Shown here piece after piece: positions 43,854 through 52,461 of a stretch of DNA of 64,000 nt. The translations under genes were made by a program, and so were the position numbers. Each line of letters begins with the position of its first letter. The first letter of the stretch is position 1. Where the stretch lies: assembly GCF_001999725.1 (NCBI RefSeq), contig NZ_MDDP01000034.1, positions 108,789 through 172,788 of the forward strand. Direction: 5' to 3'. This DNA comes from Cellulophaga omnivescoria (GTDB lineage: Bacteria > Bacteroidota > Bacteroidia > Flavobacteriales > Flavobacteriaceae). Under the pieces are notes generated by a model. It saw only the letters and a program-made list of their open reading frames with translations. It was not told the DNA's origin and searched no databases.

Positions 43854-44531
43854 ATGAAGGAAAAATTAAAACAAGAATTAATGAAAATGTCTACGGACAT
43901 ACTAACTTCCAATGAATTAGACAATGTTTCTGATTTATACGAAACTGCTAAAGAATTATATGAGAAATTGGCGGTCCTAAAATTTATTGAAGAAAAATTA
44001 CATGATGTAGAAGTAGATGTTACTAAAAATATTATTGCAGAAAAGTTTGAAAAATTAGCAAACGCTGTAATTTATGAGAATACATCTGTTCCAGAAAGCA
44101 ACCCACACCAAGAAGATATTATTACTCCTGGTATTAACACCATTATGGATATGATGCCAGAAATGGGTGAGCCAATACCTACAGATGATATGCTTAACGA
44201 GTTTGCACAAAAACCAGAGTACGCTAAAAACGACCAAGAACTTTTTGTGCCAGAAACTAAAGCTAACGTAAAGCAAGAAAAAACAATAAGTAAAATTGTA
44301 AATGGCGAAATTAAAATTGGTTTAAATGACAGACTTGCTTTTGTAAAACACCTGTTTAATAATAGTAATGAAGATTACCAAAGAGTACTATCTCAACTAA
44401 GTACAATAGATACCGAGGAGCGCTCAGTATCATTTATAAATAATATGGTAAAACCAGATTATAACAATTGGGTAGGAAAAGAAGAGTATGAAGAACGTTT
44501 TATGGCAATTATTGAACGTAAATTTGCATAA
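43854..44531 (+). CDS. Conserved hypothetical protein, alpha-helical
   Basis: 225 residues, soluble, with no signal peptide. The N-terminal 80 residues are strongly helical and probably a coiled coil (LYETAKELYEKLAVLKFIEEKL), a Pro- and Met-rich linker follows, and a second helical part ends with DRLAFVKHLFNNSNEDYQRVLSQLS and YNNWVGKEEYEERFMAIIER. I do not recognise a family name. AGGGAG precedes the ATG at close spacing, unusual here because most leaders in the window lack purine-rich sites. It is the first of a run of three plus-strand genes ending in rsmI. Confidence 0.85.
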   Translation: MKEKLKQELMKMSTDILTSNELDNVSDLYETAKELYEKLAVLKFIEEKLHDVEVDVTKNIIAEKFEKLANAVIYENTSVPESNPHQEDIITPGINTIMDMMPEMGEPIPTDDMLNEFAQKPEYAKNDQELFVPETKANVKQEKTISKIVNGEIKIGLNDRLAFVKHLFNNSNEDYQRVLSQLSTIDTEERSVSFINNMVKPDYNNWVGKEEYEERFMAIIERKFA

Positions 44532-44540
44532 AACTGTTTT

Positions 44541-44897
44541 ATGAATAGTACTAAAATACTTTATTGGATTGGCACATTATTGCTTACAGCAATTATGTGC
44601 TTTTCTGTTTACAATTACTTTTTCAACTACACCGCAATATCTGGGTATTTTACACACTTAGGCTACCCTACGTATTTAGTGTACCCATTAGCAATTGCTA
44701 AAATTTTGGGCTTAGTAGCTATTTGGGTTAATTTTTCTAAAACACTTAAAGAGTGGGCTTACTTTGGTTTTTTCCTAAATACATCAATGGCATTTGCCGC
44801 ACATTATATTACAGATAATGGTGGTTACCTATTTGCTGCTATTGCCTTTGTAGGTGCTGCACTATCTTACTACTTTGATAAAAACCAAAGACCTTAA
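44541..44897 (+). CDS. DoxX-like small membrane protein
   Basis: 118 residues with four predicted membrane helices (YWIGTLLLTAIMCFSVYNYF, LVYPLAIAKILGLVAIWVNF, WAYFGFFLNTSMAFAAHYI, YLFAAIAFVGAALSYYF). The pattern fits the DoxX-like family (PF13564). Function unknown; some relatives are redox-related. It starts 9 bp after the previous gene. Confidence 0.88.
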   Translation: MNSTKILYWIGTLLLTAIMCFSVYNYFFNYTAISGYFTHLGYPTYLVYPLAIAKILGLVAIWVNFSKTLKEWAYFGFFLNTSMAFAAHYITDNGGYLFAAIAFVGAALSYYFDKNQRP

Positions 44898-44911
44898 TTA
44901 TACTTTTTACA

Positions 44912-45583
44912 ATGGGAAAATTATATTTGGTACCAACACCAATTGGTAACTTAGAAGATATTACTTTTAGAGCTATTAAAGTTTTAAAAGAGGTAGATTT
45001 AATTTTAGCCGAAGATACACGTACCAGCGGAAAACTATTACATCATTTTGAAATAGATACGCAAATGCACAGTCACCATATGCACAACGAGCATAAAACG
45101 GTAGATAGCATTGTTAAACGTATACAAGCAGGAGAAAATATTGCTTTAATTTCTGATGCAGGGACTCCTGCCATATCAGATCCTGGTTTTTTATTAACTC
45201 GCGCTTGCGTAGAAAATAATTTAGAGGTAGACTGTCTGCCTGGAGCTACGGCATTTGTACCTGCCTTAGTAAATAGTGGACTACCTAATGATAAGTTTGT
45301 TTTTGAGGGTTTTTTACCTGTTAAAAAAGGGCGACAAACACGTTTAAAATTATTAGCAGAAGAAACCAGAACTATTATATTTTATGAGTCGCCACACAAG
45401 CTTATTAAAACGCTTGGCCATTTTGTAGAATATTTTGGTGAAAACAGACCAGTTTCTGTTTCTAGAGAACTTACCAAAATGTTTGAAGAAACAATACGTG
45501 GTACTGCACAAGAAGTTTTAGAACACTACACAGCAAAACCTCCTAAAGGGGAAATTGTGATTATTGTTGGTGGTAAAAAGTAG
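44912..45583 (+). CDS. rsmI: 16S rRNA (cytidine-1402-2'-O)-methyltransferase
   Basis: A 223-residue SAM-dependent methyltransferase that modifies C1402 in the ribosomal decoding centre. Signature motifs are LYLVPTPIGNLEDITFRAI, LILAEDTRTSGKLL, ALISDAGTPAISDPGF, LPGATAFVPALVNSGL and REVTK-type SRELTKMFEE, followed by KGEIVIIV. Normal length. Confidence 0.97.
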   Translation: MGKLYLVPTPIGNLEDITFRAIKVLKEVDLILAEDTRTSGKLLHHFEIDTQMHSHHMHNEHKTVDSIVKRIQAGENIALISDAGTPAISDPGFLLTRACVENNLEVDCLPGATAFVPALVNSGLPNDKFVFEGFLPVKKGRQTRLKLLAEETRTIIFYESPHKLIKTLGHFVEYFGENRPVSVSRELTKMFEETIRGTAQEVLEHYTAKPPKGEIVIIVGGKK

Positions 45584-45611
45584 TACTTTCATTTTAAAAA
45601 TTAGTTGCTCT

Positions 45612-47366
45612 ATGTATAAAAAAATTGCATTAATATGTGTTTTAGTTTCATTATTTTCTTGTAAGCCAACACTAACTAAAACCGCTGTAATAAAAAAGCA
45701 AAATACAGTAGTCAACAAATTTGCTGATACTGATTACACAGAAATAGTAACTAAAGAATTTACAGGAAGTTTAGCCTACAACACTACAGCTTTTGTAGAA
45801 AAATATTGGCGTGTAGTTGGTAATACTGGTTTTAATAAAAGTATACACTATGTTGCTAATGAGTTAGAAAAAGCCGGCTTTGTACTTCAAGAGAAGGCTA
45901 CAGAGAATACTGTTTTAACTTACCGTATTGAAAAAAGACCTTTAGAGCAACCTACTTGGGAGTCTGTAGATGCTAGCCTAACAATACAAGGTGAAAACTT
46001 GCCTTTATTGCAAAATAGCACCAATAGTACTATGATTGCTTTAAACTCTTACAGCACACCAGAAAACGGTGTAACAGCAGAGGTGATTTATATTGCAGAT
46101 GTATCTAAGCTAAAAGATACTAACGTAAAAGGTAAAATTGTTTTTGTAGAAACTAGTCCGGCTAGAGTTTTTAATACTGCCGTAGTTAAAGGTGGTGCAG
46201 CAGGAATATTATCTTACAGCAACCCAAGCTATTTACAACCAGAAAAAAACACAACATCTATACAGTTTAGGTCTATACCACAAAATAAAGATGTTAAAGG
46301 CTGGGCAATAGCACTGTCTTACTACGCCAAAGAAAGACTTAAAAAGAAATTGCAAAAAGAAAAAGTAATTGTTACTGCAAATATTAAAACCAACATTTAC
46401 CCATCTACAGAATTAACATTGGTTGCAGATATTAAAGGAGCAGTTGCCCCAGAACAAAGACTTGTATATAGCGCACACGTACAAGAACCTGGTGCAAACG
46501 ATAATGCTACAGGTGTTGGCGTTGCTTTAGAGATGGCCACATTAACAGCCAAATTTATTAAAGAAGGTAAACTAAACCCAAAAAGAACATTAACCTTTTT
46601 ATGGGGAGATGAAATAGTTTCTACCAAAAGGTATGTGCAAGAAGATAAAGCAAGAGCTAAAAATATAAAATGGGGAATTAGTTTAGATATGGTTGGCGAA
46701 AATACCACTATTACTGGTGGTTCTTTTTTAATTGAAAAAATGCCAGATCCAAGTGCAATTTGGACAAGAGGAAATGACAAGCATACAGAATGGGGTGGTA
46801 GTGTTTTGTCTTTAGAACAAATGAAACCACATTATTTAAATGATTTTGTACTAAAAATATTTAAAGAACAAGGTAAACGTACAAACTGGGAGGTAAATAC
46901 AAATCCTTATGAAGGTGGTAGTGACCATACCCCGTTTTTAGCGGCAGATATTCCTGGAGTATTGTTTTGGCATTTTACAGATCAATTTTATCACACAGAT
47001 AATGACAGACTAGATAAGGTTTCTAAAACTACACTTAAAAACGTAGGTACAGCAGCTTTAATTAGTGCTTACAAACTGTTAAACGCAGATGAAGATACAG
47101 CAAAAGCTATAATTTTGGATACTGAAAAAGCAGCAATTTCTCGTTTACAAGAAGAATTAAAACAAGGAAAAATAGCACTAGCAAATGGCGATAAATTAGA
47201 AATACAAATAGACATTATAAACGCTTGGCAAAATTGGTATACAGCGGCTGTTAGTTCTACTTTAGATATGGTTACCAATGCGTCAACCATAAATAATACT
47301 ATCTCTAAAGCCCAAGCAACAATAAAACAAACTGCCGAACAATGTATTGCTGAGCTAAAAAAATAA
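45612..47366 (+). CDS. M28-family metallopeptidase lipoprotein
   Basis: 584 residues starting at ATG 45612 (MYKKIALICVLVSLFSCKP, a lipoprotein signal); an upstream TTG at 45564 would bury this signal. A PA-like domain lies at about residues 120-260. The zinc peptidase part has SAHVQEPGANDNATGVG, LWGDEIVSTK, SLDMVGEN and GGSDHTPFLAADIPGVLF. The first metal motif reads H-V-Q where the family usually has H-x-D, although the His and the D of NDN are kept. It is probably an envelope peptidase; activity may differ from classical M28 members. Confidence 0.88.
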   Translation: MYKKIALICVLVSLFSCKPTLTKTAVIKKQNTVVNKFADTDYTEIVTKEFTGSLAYNTTAFVEKYWRVVGNTGFNKSIHYVANELEKAGFVLQEKATENTVLTYRIEKRPLEQPTWESVDASLTIQGENLPLLQNSTNSTMIALNSYSTPENGVTAEVIYIADVSKLKDTNVKGKIVFVETSPARVFNTAVVKGGAAGILSYSNPSYLQPEKNTTSIQFRSIPQNKDVKGWAIALSYYAKERLKKKLQKEKVIVTANIKTNIYPSTELTLVADIKGAVAPEQRLVYSAHVQEPGANDNATGVGVALEMATLTAKFIKEGKLNPKRTLTFLWGDEIVSTKRYVQEDKARAKNIKWGISLDMVGENTTITGGSFLIEKMPDPSAIWTRGNDKHTEWGGSVLSLEQMKPHYLNDFVLKIFKEQGKRTNWEVNTNPYEGGSDHTPFLAADIPGVLFWHFTDQFYHTDNDRLDKVSKTTLKNVGTAALISAYKLLNADEDTAKAIILDTEKAAISRLQEELKQGKIALANGDKLEIQIDIINAWQNWYTAAVSSTLDMVTNASTINNTISKAQATIKQTAEQCIAELKK

Positions 47367-47436
47367 GTACTTACCAGCTTACTTTTTCACTGTAAAATGG
47401 GATAAACACATTAAAAAACAATTATACTTTTACCAT

Positions 47437-47781
47437 ATGACTTTAGATCAATTTAAAGAAAAACTAAAAAACAACCCAACTGCTATTGCTTTTACAGATA
47501 CAATGCAGGTTATAGAAGATAACTACACCTTTACACCAACGGCTTTTAAAAATGGCAGCTTAGAGAATAAAGAGGGTGAAAACTCTGGCTCTTGTAAATT
47601 GTTTGCTTTTGCTTTAAAACAAGAATTATCCAAAGAAGAAACTTTGGCTTGTTTTGGAGATTACTATAGAAAAGATGTATTACAAGACCCAGAAGGAAAT
47701 GGACATTTAAACATTAGGAATTTTATGCAAACCGGCTTTAATGGTTTAGTTTTTAGTGTTGATGCCTTAAAGGAAAAATAA
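47437..47781 (+). CDS. HopJ type III effector-like protein
   Basis: A 114-residue soluble protein (DQFKEKLKNNPTAIAFTDTM, NYTFTPTAFKNG, ENSGSCKLFAFALKQ, LACFGDYYR) matching the HopJ family (PF08888). The name comes from a Pseudomonas effector, but relatives are common in free-living bacteria without type III secretion, so an effector role is not implied. It is followed 2 bp later by a lipoprotein gene. Confidence 0.85.
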   Translation: MTLDQFKEKLKNNPTAIAFTDTMQVIEDNYTFTPTAFKNGSLENKEGENSGSCKLFAFALKQELSKEETLACFGDYYRKDVLQDPEGNGHLNIRNFMQTGFNGLVFSVDALKEK

Positions 47782-47783
47782 AG

Positions 47784-48332
47784 ATGAAATCCCGTTTTAA
47801 AATAGTAACTTGTATTTGTTTAATTGCTTTAAGCATAACTGTACTTAGTTGTAAAAGCAATACACAAGAAAGTACTACCGAAAAAAGCCTGGTATTACCT
47901 AACGGTATGCGGTTAACTGTTTTAAAAACCAATAAGGACGAAACATCTATAGGTATATTAACAGGCTCTAATTACGGTACTACGCACACCTACAAATACA
48001 ATGTTTTACTACATGAACCAGATGTTAACTGGAGTTTGGGCAGCGGAGAACCTAAAAACTTTTTGTTTTGTAAAGACACTATTTATATCCACTACGTAAA
48101 TAAAAACAACTACCCTATAACTGTTACAGATTCTGTTACAAACACTACCACTACAGAAAACAATTATAAGATAGAAAGTATGTATCAAAAACACGTTGAC
48201 AACAGATACTTTTTTAATCTTTTTGGTGATGATTTCTGGCTAGATGTTACTCCTAAACGCTACAACGAAATTAAAAATTCTTGTGAAGAATATGCCATTC
48301 CTAATGATGGCGAACTTACTGTTACAAACTAA
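47784..48332 (+). CDS. Hypothetical lipoprotein
   Basis: 182 residues with a lipoprotein signal peptide (CLIALSITVLSCKSN). The rest looks beta-rich with several Tyr/Asn-rich strands (TGSNYGTTHTYKYNVLLHEP, CKDTIYIHYVNKNNYPITV). I do not recognise a family. It lies 2 bp after the HopJ-like gene and is probably cotranscribed. Confidence 0.8.
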   Translation: MKSRFKIVTCICLIALSITVLSCKSNTQESTTEKSLVLPNGMRLTVLKTNKDETSIGILTGSNYGTTHTYKYNVLLHEPDVNWSLGSGEPKNFLFCKDTIYIHYVNKNNYPITVTDSVTNTTTTENNYKIESMYQKHVDNRYFFNLFGDDFWLDVTPKRYNEIKNSCEEYAIPNDGELTVTN

Positions 48333-48356
48333 TAATACATCAATCTAAAACAATAA

Positions 48357-48378
48357 AACCCCACCAAAATGGCAGGGC
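48357..48378 (-). terminator. Terminator of the AhpD-like gene
   Basis: On the minus strand an 8-bp stem, CCCTGCCA with TGGTGGGG (two G-U pairs), is followed by TTTTATTG. It lies between two converging genes. Confidence 0.65.
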
Positions 48379-48403
48379 TTATAAATAGTATTCAGGTTGC
48401 TTT

Positions 48404-49006
48404 TTAGTAAGCGCTTCCGTTGTGTTTACCTTCTTCCCAACCGTGTTTACCTAAATATTGATTTCCACTTTCTACAGCGCCTTCTTCTATAGAAGTTCCC
48501 ATAGAGTCATTCCATCTATTTAAATATCCAAATAAAGAAATAACACCTAACATTTCTACAATTTCACCTTCGTTCCAGTATTTATACAAGTTCTCTTTAA
48601 TTTCTGCATTTACAGCATTTGGCACTTGTGATGCTGCTAAAGAAAAATCTAGGGCTGCACGTTCTGCATCAGAAAAAGCAGCGTGAGTTCTGTACTCCCA
48701 AATATTATCTAACTGCTCTTGCTCTGCTCCGTAACGTTCTGCTGCTCTAATAGCATGTGCTTGACAATATCTACAACCAGTAGCGTTACTACTAACCCAA
48801 GCAATCATACGTTTTAGGGCAGATGTTACATTGCCCTCATTAGCCATTACTGCTTTATTTAAGTTTATAAAAGCTTTTGATATTGCTGGCCTGTGCTGCA
48901 TTGTTAAAACAGAATTAGGACAAAAGCCTAAGGTCTCATTAAAAAATTCTGCCAATTCTTTTGTTTCAGAATCGTGATTAGGGTCTAAAGGGTTTACTAA
49001 AGCCAT
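48404..49006 (-). CDS. Carboxymuconolactone decarboxylase/AhpD-family protein
   Basis: 200 residues starting at ATG 49006 (MALVNPLDPNHD); an earlier in-frame start would overlap the divergent OsmC gene. The redox motif CRYCQAHAIRAAE (C-x-x-C-x-x-H) is the AhpD active site, used for thiol-dependent peroxide reduction or similar chemistry. All-helical fold expected. It is divergent from an OsmC-family gene, and the pair may serve oxidative defence. Confidence 0.9.
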   Translation of the reverse strand: MALVNPLDPNHDSETKELAEFFNETLGFCPNSVLTMQHRPAISKAFINLNKAVMANEGNVTSALKRMIAWVSSNATGCRYCQAHAIRAAERYGAEQEQLDNIWEYRTHAAFSDAERAALDFSLAASQVPNAVNAEIKENLYKYWNEGEIVEMLGVISLFGYLNRWNDSMGTSIEEGAVESGNQYLGKHGWEEGKHNGSAY

Positions 49007-49027
49007 AGTTATTTTTATATTTAGTTG

Positions 49028-49035
49028 TATTTTTG
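49028..49035 (+). promoter_or_regulatory. -7 promoter element of the OsmC gene
   Basis: TATTTTTG matches TAnnTTTG, 25 bp before the ATG, in the 54-bp gap between two divergent start codons. No clear -33 TTG is seen. Confidence 0.45.
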
Positions 49036-49060
49036 AATCTACAAGAAACGAAAAAAAATT

Positions 49061-49489
49061 ATGAGTACAACAAATCATATTACAACCAAATGGTTGGGCA
49101 ACATGGCTTTTGAAAGTAACAACCCGTCTGGGAATAACCTAACTATAGATATTGCAAAAGAAGATGGTGGTGACGGGCAAGGTTACAGACCTAAAGCGCT
49201 TATGCTTTCTGGCTTAGCGGGTTGCTCTGGTTTAGACGTTGCATCTTTAATGAAAAAGATGAAGTTAGATGTAGATGAATTTACAATTGAAACTATTGCA
49301 AACTTAACAGATGAGCACCCAAAGTATTATGATGCTGTTACTATAGAATACCATTTTCACGGTAGTAATTTAGATGAAAAAAAATTGCAACGTGCGGTAG
49401 ATTTATCAGTTGAAAAATACTGTGGTGTTATGGAAATGTTTAGACGTTTTGCAACATTAGACATTAAAACTATTTTTCATCACGCTTAA
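49061..49489 (+). CDS. OsmC/Ohr family protein
   Basis: 142 residues. The family's second Cys region is present (LMLSGLAGCSGLDVASLMKK), and VTIEYHFHGSNLDEKKLQRAVDLSVEKYCGV holds the other Cys. Proteins of this kind reduce organic hydroperoxides through a Cys pair; YhfA-like members are less well understood. It is divergent from the AhpD-like gene. Confidence 0.9.
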   Translation: MSTTNHITTKWLGNMAFESNNPSGNNLTIDIAKEDGGDGQGYRPKALMLSGLAGCSGLDVASLMKKMKLDVDEFTIETIANLTDEHPKYYDAVTIEYHFHGSNLDEKKLQRAVDLSVEKYCGVMEMFRRFATLDIKTIFHHA

Positions 49490-49570
49490 GTTAACTGTTG
49501 AAAAATACTCAAGTTTAAAATTCTTGAATATTTTATCTTGACTCTTAACTCTTAAACAAAAAACCACTAT

Positions 49571-51259
49571 ATGCGCTGGACCATAAAACCTAAACCTGAT
49601 GCTGCAAAAGTAGCCGAACTACAAAATGCATTACAGGTTGATGAAATTGTGGCTAAACTATTATTACAGCGCGGTATAACAACTTTTGAAGAGGCTAAAA
49701 AATACTTTAGACCACAACTATCAGATTTACACGACCCATATTTATTAAAAGATATGGATTTGGCTATTGCTCGCATAGAGCAAGCTATTGCCAATGAAGA
49801 AAATATTATGGTTTTTGGCGATTATGATGTAGATGGCACAACTTCTGTTGCGTTAGTATCATCTTATTTACAAAGCTACTACCCAAATGTTACTACTTAT
49901 ATTCCAGATAGGTATAAAGAAGGTTATGGTGTGTCTTATGCTGGTATTGACTATGCAGATGATAATGATATTAGTCTAATTATTGCATTAGATTGTGGTG
50001 TAAAAGCGGTAGATAAAGTAGCTTATGCAAAAGAAAAAGGTGTAGATTTTATTATTTGTGACCACCACAGACCTGGTGCTACATTACCAAATGCTGTTGC
50101 TGTTTTAGATGCTAAAAGAGCCGATTGCAATTACCCGTATGACGAGCTTTGTGGCTGTGGTGTTGGTTTTAAATTAATACAAGCTTTAGGTAGCAAAAGA
50201 GGACAAACTATAGAGGATTTAGTGCCTTATTTAGACTTGGTTGCTACGGCAATTGGTGCAGATATTGTGCCTATTACTGGCGAAAATAGAGTCCTAGCTT
50301 ATTTTGGATTAAAGGTAATAAATAGTACTCCTAGAGCAGGTTTTAAAGCTATTATAAATCAGATAAAAAAAGATGTACTTACCATTACAGATGTTGTTTT
50401 TGTAATTGCACCGCGTATAAATGCTGCGGGACGTATGGTACACGGTTTGCACGCTGTTAATTTACTAACCGAAACAAATTTGGAACAGGCAGAAGAATTT
50501 GCTGCTGCCATAGAACAGTACAATGCAGATAGGCGAGAACTAGACCAAGAAATTACCAAAGAAGCTTTAGTACAAATTACAGACAACAAAGAAGAAAAAC
50601 ATTTTACCTCTGTAGTTTATAATGAAAATTGGCACAAAGGTGTTATTGGCATTGTAGCATCTAGACTAACAGAAACGTATTACAGACCTACTTTGGTTTT
50701 TACTAAAAGTGGTAAAAAACTAGCTGCATCTGCACGCTCTGTAAAAGGTTTTGATGTTTACAATGCACTTGAAGCTTGTGCAGACCACATAGAACAATTT
50801 GGAGGTCATAAATATGCCGCTGGTTTAACCTTATCTGAAGCACAATATGATGGGTTTAAAACAGCATTTGAAAAAGTAGTTGCAGAAACTATAGACCCTA
50901 ATCTGTTAACGCCAGAAATTACTATAGATGCAGAGCTTAACTTTAATGAGATAAGTCCAAAACTAATGCGAATTATTAAACAAATGGAACCTTTTGGCCC
51001 TGGTAATATGTCGCCTGTATTTATGGCAAGTAACCTACAAGACACAGGTTATGCAAAAGGCGTAGGACAAGAAGAAGCGCATTTAAAATTAGCTGCTGTA
51101 CAAAACGGTTCTAGCCCAATTGGAGCTATTGGTTTTAATTTAGGCAATAAATTGCCTTTAGTACAAAACAAAAAGCCTTTTAGCGCTGTTTTTTCTTTAG
51201 ATGAAAATGAGTGGCAAGGGGTTGTTAGCTTACAATTAAAACTTAGGGATATTAGATAA
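49571..51259 (+). CDS. recJ: Single-stranded-DNA-specific exonuclease RecJ
   Basis: A 562-residue 5'-3' exonuclease of recombination and mismatch repair. The phosphoesterase motifs are FGDYDVDGTTSVALV, IALDCG, ICDHHRPG (DHH) and PYLDLVATAIGADIVPI. The DHHA1 region has INAAGRMVHGLHAV, GVIGIVASRLTE and EQFGGHKYAAGLTL. The C-terminal OB domain follows. Normal length for the Bacteroidota form. Confidence 0.96.
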   Translation: MRWTIKPKPDAAKVAELQNALQVDEIVAKLLLQRGITTFEEAKKYFRPQLSDLHDPYLLKDMDLAIARIEQAIANEENIMVFGDYDVDGTTSVALVSSYLQSYYPNVTTYIPDRYKEGYGVSYAGIDYADDNDISLIIALDCGVKAVDKVAYAKEKGVDFIICDHHRPGATLPNAVAVLDAKRADCNYPYDELCGCGVGFKLIQALGSKRGQTIEDLVPYLDLVATAIGADIVPITGENRVLAYFGLKVINSTPRAGFKAIINQIKKDVLTITDVVFVIAPRINAAGRMVHGLHAVNLLTETNLEQAEEFAAAIEQYNADRRELDQEITKEALVQITDNKEEKHFTSVVYNENWHKGVIGIVASRLTETYYRPTLVFTKSGKKLAASARSVKGFDVYNALEACADHIEQFGGHKYAAGLTLSEAQYDGFKTAFEKVVAETIDPNLLTPEITIDAELNFNEISPKLMRIIKQMEPFGPGNMSPVFMASNLQDTGYAKGVGQEEAHLKLAAVQNGSSPIGAIGFNLGNKLPLVQNKKPFSAVFSLDENEWQGVVSLQLKLRDIR

Positions 51260-51295
51260 AAAAGCCCAAACACAAATTAAATGCTTGGGCTTTTT
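51258..51295 (+). terminator. Terminator of recJ
   Basis: AAAAAAGCCCAA (51258-51269) pairs with TTGGGCTTTTT (51285-51295), giving an 11-bp stem that ends in a T-run right after the recJ stop. Confidence 0.9.
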
Positions 51296-51365
51296 AGAAA
51301 AAAACTAACTCAAAACTTAACTTTGCTATTACTCCTTTATTAAGGGTAAATAATTGTTTATTCTT

Positions 51366-52451
51366 TTACTTTAATAATGAATACACAAACTCAGGATGGC
51401 CACGTTCTCCATCTGCATTTGTAAGTGCTAAAAATTTAATTTTGTACAGGTTTCCGTCGGTATCAGACATCACATAAAAAACATTGTCTTTTAAAGAAGG
51501 TAGAGCTCCTGGTCCACCACCATTTCTCCAACTACTTCCTACTCCTCTTTGGTCATTAATAAATTTAGAAGCATCAACATTTGCTAACGTAAAGTTGTCA
51601 TAACTCAATTCAGTTTCAACTTCTGTATCTATCATATATACTTTTGCATTAGCCTTTGCGTTATTAACCACAAAATCAGAATACCCATAAGACCCATAGC
51701 CTTCTATTTCATTAGTAAAAACAGTAAAATTTAAATCCCAATTCTCTTTTTCAGGTTCAACAGTAACTTCTGTCTCTGTATCAAAACTAAAAAATGTAAA
51801 ATTATAGTCGGTACTTTTAAAAATGGTTACTTCTTTATGTGTGGTATCATCTAAATCTGCATATTGTAAAATATAATCATCACCATTTCTTAAAATTCTA
51901 ATTTTTTTCCAACCTCTGGCGTCTCCACTAACAGCTACACTTCCTGTACCAGGAACTTCTGTACCAACTTTAAAACCTAAATTAACAAGGTACACTGGGT
52001 TGTTAGTATCTGTGCTAGAAATTTCATCTACAGCAGTTTCTAAAATGTTACCATCTGGAGCATCTATAAATTCAGAATTTGCAGGATCAAAAGTACCAAT
52101 AGCTACCTGTGGTTGTAAATCTTTAATTTCTTGTGATGTTGAGTTTATAGCATCAATATCTGTTACAGAAAGTTTAGCTGTTGCCATATATATAGAACCA
52201 TTAAGCACTACTCTAAAATCTTCACCGGAGAAAAATCCTAAATCCCAAGTGTCTCTTTGCACTACTGAAGATGTATTGGCACTTAAATCTACATATACTT
52301 GGTTTGGCTCGTTTGGTCCTCCAACATTTGGAGCTATAGACGCTCCTTCGATAACAACTTTAATAGCTTCGCCAGGCTCATCATCCTTACTACAGCTAGT
52401 AAAAGCTAAAACTGAAGCGCATAGTGTAATAGTTAAAAATTTGTTTAACAT
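51366..52451 (-). CDS. hmuY: HmuY-family heme-binding lipoprotein
   Basis: 361 residues with a lipoprotein signal (TLCASVLAFTSCSKDDEPG). The domain shows the HmuY pattern of repeated strands around W-D-L-x-F (RDTWDLGFFSGEDFRVVLNG, KENWDLNFTVFTNEIEGYG). HmuY proteins sit on the outer surface and pass heme to a TonB receptor. It lies 10 bp after such a receptor gene. The heme role is by family; the binding residues are not certain here. Confidence 0.88.
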   Translation of the reverse strand: MLNKFLTITLCASVLAFTSCSKDDEPGEAIKVVIEGASIAPNVGGPNEPNQVYVDLSANTSSVVQRDTWDLGFFSGEDFRVVLNGSIYMATAKLSVTDIDAINSTSQEIKDLQPQVAIGTFDPANSEFIDAPDGNILETAVDEISSTDTNNPVYLVNLGFKVGTEVPGTGSVAVSGDARGWKKIRILRNGDDYILQYADLDDTTHKEVTIFKSTDYNFTFFSFDTETEVTVEPEKENWDLNFTVFTNEIEGYGSYGYSDFVVNNAKANAKVYMIDTEVETELSYDNFTLANVDASKFINDQRGVGSSWRNGGGPGALPSLKDNVFYVMSDTDGNLYKIKFLALTNADGERGHPEFVYSLLK

Positions 52452-52461
52452 AATTGTAATT

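Noticed and set aside
45564..45611. Upstream TTG start for the M28 peptidase
   Set aside because: It would bury the lipoprotein signal peptide that begins at ATG 45612 and would overlap rsmI.
47437..47781. True type III effector
   Set aside because: No type III secretion genes are present and HopJ-like proteins are widespread in non-pathogens.
49007..49078. Longer N terminus for the AhpD-like protein
   Set aside because: It would overlap the OsmC gene and its start on the opposite strand; the family-like start is MALVNPLD at 49006.
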